Assembly: GCF_020740795.1 (NCBI RefSeq)
Contig: NC_067290.1
Span: 12,754,001-12,818,000 of the forward strand
Direction: 5' to 3'
DNA: 64,000 nucleotides
DNA from: Apus apus
Taxonomy: Eukaryota; Chordata; Aves; Apodiformes; Apodidae
The position numbers were made by a program, and so were the translations under genes. Below are positions 57,301 to 64,000 of the stretch, in pieces. Under the pieces are notes generated by a model. It saw only the letters and a list, made by a program, of their open reading frames with translations, made no database searches and had not been told where the DNA came from. Positions within the stretch are counted from its first letter, which is position 1, and each line of letters begins with the position of its first letter.

Positions 57301-60300
57301 GGGTAACACTATGATAAATATTTAATTAGAAGAAAAGAAGAAGAGTGTGAAAGTATTTGTTGCTGTTAATAACTGTAAGCCTAATAAAACCAGTCATGTT
57401 ATCTATAGGGGTCTCCAGATACTCTGCAGTCCCCAATTCGTGGAGTCTTGGACAAGGTGCATTGTATGTAACCTGTTTCACAGTTATCAGGAGGGAAAAT
57501 GAACCCAGGAACCTGCTATAGGAGGGCTGGTGTTTGTTTGCTCCCAAGCACTTTGTGTGTTGCTACTGATCCACACCTGAAGATTTCCTCAAGACCTTTG
57601 AACCTGGTTCCTCTTGCCTGATTCCAGGCTGAGGTAGTAGTTTGTACAGTTTAAGGGTCTATGATACCACCCGGTACAGGAGATAACTGTACAGGCCACT
57701 GCCTTGCCTGGGACAGAGCGCTGCCAGCAACAAGGAGCACAAAGGATCACAGTTCCCCACTGCTTCCTCTTTAGCAAAGGAAGATGAAATTCTGCATGGA
57801 TACTTCAGGAATCAGGTAATGACAGTTCTTGCAGGGAAAGCTAGAGATGTATCTTAACAGTGTTCTTGAAGCACATTGGTGCAAGCCATGATGGGATGTG
57901 ACACTGGTGTAGGGATTTGCATTTTGGGTAGTCGCCTGAGGTCACTTGGAGCCTTTTGGAATGATGTGTCACCAGCATCATGTTTGTAGCTTCTTCAGCC
58001 AGTTTTAGATTTCCTGTCAAATACTGGAGGATGGTTCAGAACTCTGAGCTGAGCTTGATGTGAAATCTTAGGCAGAAATGGTAACTTGATTTTTTTTTTC
58101 TTTTTTTTCCACATAAACCAAATTTTGCTGAGTGAGCCTTTCATGAAGCCCTGAACACTGTAGCCCTCATGGGTGTTAAAATGGTCTGTGCATATTGCTT
58201 CCAGTTGGCTCTTATCCTTCTGAGTCAAAAGTAAAAAAGTCCTCTTTCAGTGATGTCCAGTGATGAGACAAGGGGCAATGGGTGCAAACTGGAACGTAGG
58301 AGGTTCCACATAAAGATCAGAAAAAACTTATTTACTGTGAGAGTGACAGAGCCCTGGAACAGGCTGCCCAGAGAGGCTGTGGAGTCTCCTTTGCTGGAGA
58401 TGTTCAAAACCCGCCTGGACACGTTCCTGTGTGATGTGCTCTGGGTGATCCTGCTCTGGCAGGGGGGTTAGACTAGATGATCCTTCGAGGTGCCTTCCAA
58501 CCCCTAAGATTCTGTGGTTCTGTGTTTCTCTTCCCTCAGTTTGTCTTCAGAGCTGCAGCAAGATGACTGGTTACAGCAGGATAGGGTCTCTTGGCACTGT
58601 ATGGTGCAGGTGCATCGTGCCAGTCTCTTCCATCCAACAACAGCTTAAACTTGTGTCCTTCAACTAGTGTGAGAAGGGATTTTGCTGATGAGACCTTCAG
58701 ATTTCAGAGGTTTAACTTGTGCTCTTCACCTTTTATCACTCAGATGTATCACTAGAGAGAGTAGTGTTAGGACAAGGGGTAATGGTTTTAAACTGAAAGA
58801 GGGGAGATTTGTGTTAGACATCAGGAAATTCTTCACCATGAGGATAGTAAGGTGCTGGAATAGGTTGCCTAGGGAGGTTGTGGAAGCCTCCTCATTGGAG
58901 GTGAGGCCAGGTTGGATGAAGCTTTGTGCAGCCTGTTCTAGTGGGAGGTGTCCCTACTCATAGCAGGGAGGTTGGAACCTGATGATCTTTAAGGTCCCTT
59001 CCAAACTTAACCATTCTATGATCTGCACATAATGATTAAAAAGTGTCTTCCGTGCTTTAATAATTTTCCTCTTAAAAGGATTTATTTTAATCTTGGGGGA
59101 GAGTCTCAACTGCTGCTTCCAAAATTTTGGGCAACTCTTGGTATGCTCATCTATGCTAAGAATAAAATCACCACTTAAGAAATGTGGTGTTGCTGCAGTT
59201 TGTTAAACTATATTTTAAAGACTGCTTTAAGTGGACTAGGCTTTAGATTACTTCTGTCCTCTTCTTAAAGCTAAGCTGCTCTAAGTGCAGAGAATGTGTG
59301 GAGCTGTTCGACTGGCAGATTAGAAAAAAATAGAGAAGAGAGCTTTGCTGCTTTTTAATGGTCTTGTCCTGGCTTTGAAGTTCATGTTTTTATCTCCTCT
59401 TGGGGTAAATGCTAGAGTTGGCACATTTCCTGTGCTTGCTGCTTAGCTGGAGACCTAGTTGCTGGATGTGTACCTAAGACAGCAAGATTCATGCTGTTAG
59501 GAAAAAAATATGAAGCGGTAGTATCAATTTTGTTAATGTGTTACTCTCAATTTTGTGAGAATAAGATCTGTGGTACTTAAATTTTAGCAGCTTTGAAATT
59601 CAGTTGCATAAATTGCATGATAGTTTGCCTGTAAGATGTAACATGACTTCAGACTCTGGGGAGTATCTTTCCTGGTGCTTCATTTCCATTTCTGCCTTGG
59701 AAACAAGTTGCTTTATGTCTGTTTCAAACTTGATTGTGTTTCAAAGTCTGAGTTGAAATCAAATGACCCCGGATTTATTGTGGCAAGATTGCTGTTGCTA
59801 TGGGGAGCAAGTTTACTCTGTGACTACTTCTAGATAACGTTGAGTTTATGATCTAATAGTTTTCATGGTTTGTTTATGGTTTCAGATACAATCCGATACC
59901 TCTCCCTGCATGACAACAAGTACATCCGGTATTTCCCGGGGCACACAAAGAGGTAAGTTGTGGCTTGGGCACAGTACAGGAGGAATTGAAATAATTAGTA
60001 TAATGAGCTTGACTTGTCTTATACTCAATTTGCTCTGATATTGACATTGTAAAACTGTTCATGGCAATTGTGAGCTTGTATACAGCTCTTGGGGCAGGAA
60101 ACACTTGGTTTGAGTGTCTCTGATGCGTGTGGGCTTCTGTGTTGCAGAGTGGTTGCTCTTTCAATGTCTCCTGTGGATGATACTTTTATTTCTGGATCCC
60201 TGGATAAAACTATTCGACTTTGGGATCTTCGCTCTCCAAATTGCCAGGTAGGATGTCAAATTCCTGTGTTTAGTGTGTTGCACTTTCAATTAGAGGATGA

Positions 60301-63300
60301 AACATGGATGTGTGCTTGTTATCAAACAAAAATATTGCCAGAAGTTTATGCTGGTGGTTTAGGTGTTGACACCTTCCTGGAATGCTGAAGGAGCCTCGAT
60401 CACAAATCTCTGTGAAATATGTATGTTGCATTGTGTAACACCACTTACTGTCACCTGTCTCTCTGCTGGAGAGAAGCTGGGAAGAGCAAGAAATAACACC
60501 CACAGCTGATGAAACAAGAGGAGAGCTAGGTGCCATCAGCTTGTTCATCAGGCTGCTCCCCTTTGCAGAGAGTTTTCTCTCTTAGGCAGCATCTCTTCTG
60601 GGTTGGGAATGGCAGCAGAAGGGGTGTTGGAAGATGTATTTTATCTGAGTGTTTATAGTGTGCTTAAAATTGACACCTGGATGCAATTACATTTAGTGAA
60701 GAAACTAATAATCTAACCCAGCAGCCATATACCTGCCCCTTGCATCACCTTTTTGTTCATCAGATCTGATTATGAGTGGATTTAACTTCCTAGCAAGGCA
60801 AACCCTATTCACTTTTATTCATCTATTTTGCTGGAATAGTTTGCTGTACTTACTGTAGTGGAAGCAGGCTTGTGTGGGCTGAGAAAAGTACCAGAGCTGG
60901 CAGCAGGGGCAGGAATGAAGGACTAGGAATAGAATCTCCCCCTTTTATTGGTGATGAGCTGTTTTGTCCCTGTGTCTGGGCATGTGGTGTTGTGCTCTCA
61001 TATTTTCCCATCTCACTGGGACATTCCTGCTTATGGCAGTCACTTTTTCCAGATGATGAAACCCTAAAAGCAAAAGGAAAAAAAGGTTATATTTCCTACA
61101 AAATGGCTTTATATATCTTAAACCCAAGCTTTTTCTGACAAGAAATCTTAATTTTGCTGTTCTCTGGGTCCATTTCTTCAGTGCTGGTGTGTAAATTTCT
61201 CTTCGGATGAATCTCCACCTGAAAGTTGCTAGAGATGAGATAGGATTGTAAATTCAGCAGCAGTTCTGTGGTTTATGCTCATGCCTGAAGTTTTAAGAAT
61301 GGTAAAACTAGGACGTGTAACTGGAAGCTGCATCCAGCAAAGTTAGGGAAGCAGGCTGAGGAAGCGTTCCTTGTAGTTTTTATTTTGCCCATGAGATGGC
61401 AGCCATAGTGTCTGGAAATACTGGGAAAGCTGGGCCGTCCCACTTGCGAGGGCCTCGGGTATTGGCTGGCCTACTGCCTAGCCTTCAGAGATCACAGGGA
61501 AAACTGACCTAACTTGAAAAGGAGAAGTAGTAAAGCCTCTAGACTTCTCTAGAAATGCAGAAACTTCCTAAATGTTTTGTTGATTTAATCAAAGATGTGT
61601 TCTTATTTATGTGCAGACAGTTACATACAAAGACATTTGGCTAACACACACGGACCTGCTAGTCGAGATACAGAAGATTATCTGATTATCTATCTTGTTG
61701 GCTTTTATCAAATTTTGTCAAGTTTTCTCTACTATGTGAGTTAAGGAAAAGTTAACATTAAAAACAACCACTGATAGTAATATGTTTATTTTAACATGTA
61801 AGGTCTGTTTGCTTCCTGTGGGAGTTTTAATTAAACAGGCATGGAAAGTTCAGTGGTTCTGTTCACTGAAGATGTTTCTACTTGCTTTCAAAACAGTTTT
61901 TTATCCACTTCTTCGGAGCCAAAATTGTTAGAGCATTGCTACCAATCTCAGCAGCAGTGTTTTGTGGTGCTGTCTGGTGTGGTTATTAATACAACCACAG
62001 CATCCTGTCTTCTCTGGGTGCTTTTTGAGTGGATGACAGCTTGAATAAGGTCTTGATTTGTGGCATGGTGGCAAGCTGGAAGCTTGCGATTATGACCTGA
62101 AGTAGTCAGAGTTGGTTTTAGGTAGCTGAGTTCTGAACCTGTCTAAATATTTACAATTGAAATTCAGTTGTTCCACCCATGGGTTGCTGTCCTGCTCACA
62201 GTGGCTCAAAGGAGGGTGGTAGAAATAAGAGAATCAGATTTGTAAAATAATTTGGGTGCCTTCTATTTTCTAGGGTTTAATGCATCTCCAGGGGAAGCCT
62301 GTGTGTTCTTTTGACCCAGAAGGGTTGATTTTTGCTGCTGGAGTTAATTCTGAAATGGTGAAGCTTTACGATCTCCGTTCTTTTGACAAGGTGAGCTACT
62401 CTTCACTTCTTACATTTCTTAGCTTATAAGAAGTAGTCTAAACTCAGTGCTCAGAGGCTGGATCAGTCTACTGGAGTGCCTACTTGACACCTAGAGGGTT
62501 TTTGGTAAGAACAACTCTCACAGGCGTACATGCTGTTTCCAGGTCCTGAAATCCATTCTTGAACCAGTTGTTAAAGTTTACTTCTGCTAACTTGTTAACA
62601 TGTTCCAGACTCCTGTTTAGGTTGTTTTGGTGTTTTGTTTGTTTTCCTTGAGGTTCATTTTGGAGGAACACTGGCAAAGATGGAGCTGGTATTGTCAGAA
62701 ATAATGGAAATTTGAAAGGACACTGTGACTGGGGTGGGCAGCTGAACTGGCTAAGCACTGAGCTTAGTTCCATGGTTTTCAAAAAGTCAGATGACAATAA
62801 CACTGGCTCAAGCTCTTTCTCTAACTTCAATTAGCAGCCTTGTTTGACAACTTCATCCTATGTGAAATTAATTTTTGCCATTGAATGTGGTGGAGCATGG
62901 GACTATGTGGTATTGAAGCACCCTACTGTGCTTCCTTTTTGCTGTGGAAACTATGGTTCGTTCTTTGAAACTTACAAGTGCAGTGATGTGTTCTTGGCAT
63001 AACCCTTTCCTTTGGTATAGTAGGACTAAAGGTTTGTTTGGGTTTTTTTAAATCTTGAACTTTTTCCCAAGCTAAAGTTGAGAGCAGACTTTTGTTAGCA
63101 GCAGTGCATGGAGCCTACATCAGATTTCCCATTTTTTCTTTGAAGGGGCCATTTGCTACGTTTAAGATGCAGTATGATCGAACATGTGAGTGGACAGGCC
63201 TGAAGTTCAGTAATGATGGCAAACTCATCCTCATATCAACCAATGGAGGGTTCATCCGACTGATTGATGCCTTTAAAGGAGCCATCCTGCACACCTTTGG

Positions 63301-63494
63301 GGTGAGCATGTGCTTGTGTCACCTGCTGGAAGCTTGGTGTTAGTTTGGGTAGCAGGTGCCCTTTGGTTGTGAGGTAACTGTGAACATTGTCTCTAACTAC
63401 GTGTTCTCCTGTTTTGTGCCATAGGGTTATAACAATAGTAAGGCTGTCACACTGGAGGCATCGTTCACACCAGACTCTCAGTTCATCATGATAG
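51187..63494 (+). CDS. WDR82: WD repeat protein WDR82, exons 1-7, 3' part outside window
   Basis: WDR82 is the WD40 subunit that links SETD1A/SETD1B H3K4 methyltransferases to Ser5-phosphorylated RNA polymerase II. It also belongs to PNUTS-PP1 phosphatase and ZC3H4 termination complexes in the nucleus. Coding exons are 51187-51347, 55841-55938, 59886-59952, 60148-60247, 62274-62390, 63146-63301 and 63425-63494. All introns are GT-AG and all split codons join in frame. The product begins [17 protein letters not shown] and reaches FIMIG (residue 257 of a 313-residue family), so the last propeller blade lies to the right. It is nearly identical to human as recalled; visible changes are Asn for Ser at 6, HTKR for HSKR and [14 protein letters not shown] for KGVVMHTFGGYANS. 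The ATG has G at -3. Intron 2 hosts let-7g. Confidence 0.97.
51348..55840 (+). other. WDR82: WDR82 intron 1
   Basis: This intron is 4.5 kb and AT-rich once the CpG island ends near 51.56 kb. I recognised no repeat, RNA or alternative exon in it. Confidence 0.7.
55841..55938 (+). CDS. WDR82: WDR82 coding exon 2
   Basis: 98 bases after TTCTGACAG|. Reads [19 protein letters not shown] and later YSSNKID. The donor is GATG|GTAAGT with one base of Asp87 split. Confidence 0.97.
57622..57713 (+). ncRNA. MIRLET7G: let-7g precursor hairpin
   Basis: The 22-base mature let-7g-5p occupies 57630-57651 (seed GAGGTAG, ending TTTGTACAGTT). The 3' arm CTGTACAGGCCACTGCCTTG starts at 57687. CCAGG at 57624-57628 pairs with CCTGG at 57707-57711 at the base of the stem. 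Relative to the human precursor as I recall it, one base just after the mature part differs (TTTAAGGG for TTTGAGGG); both arms are otherwise the same over their visible length. Same strand and same host intron (WDR82 intron 2) as in human, so it is processed from the WDR82 transcript or an overlapping primary transcript. let-7 represses growth and pluripotency genes such as LIN28 and RAS family members. Confidence 0.97.
58248..58524 (+). mobile_element. CR1 LINE 3' end, 5'-truncated
   Basis: About 280 bases of CR1 3' end in sense orientation. Pieces are GACAAGGGGCAATGGGTGCA, GAACAGGCTGCCCAGAGAGG, ACTAGATGATCCTTCGAGG and TGCCTTCCAACCCC. It terminates in the CR1 octamer pair ATTCTGTG GTTCTGTG at 58509-58524. 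Heavy 5' truncation and octamer end without poly(A) are diagnostic of CR1. Divergence is moderate. Confidence 0.95.
58745..59020 (+). mobile_element. CR1 LINE 3' end, second copy, 5'-truncated
   Basis: Sense-oriented CR1 3' end with GGACAAGGGGTAATGGTTTT, CTGGAATAGGTTGCCTAGGG, CAGCCTGTTCTAGTGGGAGG and GATGATCTTTAAGGTCCC, ending at a single octamer ATTCTATG at 59013-59020. Its internal sequence differs from the copy at 58.25 kb, so it is a separate insertion of another CR1 subfamily, not a duplication. Confidence 0.95.
59886..59952 (+). CDS. WDR82: WDR82 coding exon 3
   Basis: 67 bases after GGTTTCAG|. Reads [21 protein letters not shown]. The donor AG|GTAAGT splits Arg109. Confidence 0.97.
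60148..60247 (+). CDS. WDR82: WDR82 coding exon 4
   Basis: 100 bases after GTGTTGCAG|. Reads [20 protein letters not shown], then [13 protein letters not shown], with the WD dipeptide at 134-135. The donor is CAG|GTAGGA in phase 0. Intron 3 before it is only 195 bases. Confidence 0.97.
60248..62273 (+). other. WDR82: WDR82 intron 4
   Basis: A 2.0 kb intron. No repeat, RNA or exon was recognised. Confidence 0.6.
62274..62390 (+). CDS. WDR82: WDR82 coding exon 5
   Basis: 117 bases (39 codons, phase 0 at both ends) after TTTTCTAG|. Reads [17 protein letters not shown] and later [15 protein letters not shown]. The donor is AAG|GTGAGC. Confidence 0.97.
62391..63145 (+). other. WDR82: WDR82 intron 5
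   Basis: A 755-base intron. The acceptor is TTTGAAG|. A 116-codon minus-strand frame inside it has no recognisable content. Confidence 0.6.
63146..63301 (+). CDS. WDR82: WDR82 coding exon 6
   Basis: 156 bases (52 codons, phase 0). Reads [20 protein letters not shown], then [19 protein letters not shown]. The donor is GGG|GTGAGC. The next intron is 123 bases. Confidence 0.97.
63425..63494 (+). CDS. WDR82: WDR82 coding exon 7
   Basis: 70 bases after TGCCATAG|. Reads [20 protein letters not shown], then IMI and the first base of Gly257. The donor is ATAG|GTAAGA. At least one more coding exon must follow to the right. Confidence 0.97.
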
Positions 63495-64000
63495 GTAAGA
63501 TAACCCTTCTTGGAAGGCATTTCAGTTCTCTGAAATTAGGTGTGTTATGTAGGACTGAAGTAGTATCTGTGTTGGGAGGCAGAATGTATTTAAATATTAC
63601 AGTGCAGCTGGAAGCTTTCTTTACATTGTAAGAAACCAGTTTTCTGGTTTCTTAGTTCACAGCGTTCTCTAGACTGAAAGGTAAACAAGCCTGCAAGAAG
63701 ACTTTTGGAGTGCTATTCCAGAAAAATATAAGAAATGGACAAACTGTTGTAATGCATGGAGACCTGACACACAATTTGTGTCAATGATCCTCACCCTGTG
63801 GCTAGGATGCACTCATGTGCAGCCTCTTAAAGTGTTTTGGGGCTGTACGTTGTGGTCTGCCCTCTTTTACCTGATGGCACCTGTCTGGGTCAGGGCTCAT
63901 AGCCTGGTTCCTTTTGCACCTCCTAGGGACATTCCTGCACTGGCTGTGTGCTGGGGCAGCTGCCTTTTGTTCATGTGGTTCTTCTAAACCTCCCTTGTCT
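63495..64000 (+). other. WDR82: WDR82 intron 7, cut by the window edge
   Basis: Intronic sequence with no exon matching the expected continuation (SEDGKIHVW-type sequence). The final WDR82 coding sequence lies beyond the window. Confidence 0.7.

Larger units (their letters stand above)
55939..59885 (+). other. WDR82: WDR82 intron 2 (let-7g host intron)
   Basis: This 3.9 kb intron holds the let-7g hairpin and, 0.5-1.4 kb after it, two CR1 3' ends in sense orientation. No other exon or RNA was recognised. Confidence 0.75.

Overview
The window is vertebrate nuclear DNA, most probably from a bird. Two spliced protein genes with canonical GT-AG introns and two conserved microRNA hairpins are readable. 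The interspersed repeats are CR1-family LINE fragments, two of which end in the avian-type 3' octamer (ATTCTRTG). The species cannot be told from the sequence, and a non-avian sauropsid is not strictly excluded.

Layout. About 1-33.7 kb holds no recognisable protein gene. It is GC-rich sequence carrying an old antisense CR1 (about 1.6-2.4 kb), a CR1 reverse-transcriptase fragment (7.9-8.2 kb), degenerate minisatellites, an (ATGG)n microsatellite and a series of AT-rich islands dense in TAAT/ATTA motifs that look like conserved non-coding elements. A CpG island with a splice-donor-like sequence lies at 24.2-25.0 kb. The mir-135a hairpin follows at 33.75 kb (+). GLYCTK (glycerate kinase, four coding exons) lies on the minus strand at 38.06-42.39 kb. 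A gene-free gap with more CR1 debris spans 42.4-50.3 kb. WDR82 starts in a CpG island at 50.3-51.6 kb and runs off the right end on the plus strand. Seven coding exons are present, covering residues 1-256 and the first base of codon 257. let-7g lies in WDR82 intron 2, as in human.

The order mir-135a-1, GLYCTK (opposite strand), WDR82 with let-7g in intron 2 is the same as on human 3p21. This supports orthology of all four loci. WDR82 and let-7g share a transcript. mir-135a lies on the same strand but upstream and beyond GLYCTK, so it needs its own promoter. The CpG island at 24.4 kb is the best candidate in the window, and the TAAT-rich islands around it may be its enhancers; both statements are inference. 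The other gene flanking GLYCTK in human, DNAH1, was not recognised in the 38 kb on that side.

I found no previously undescribed protein system. The items most worth following up are the candidate mir-135a regulatory domain, the unresolved GLYCTK N-terminus, old fold-back repeats and a G-rich tandem repeat beside the WDR82 promoter.
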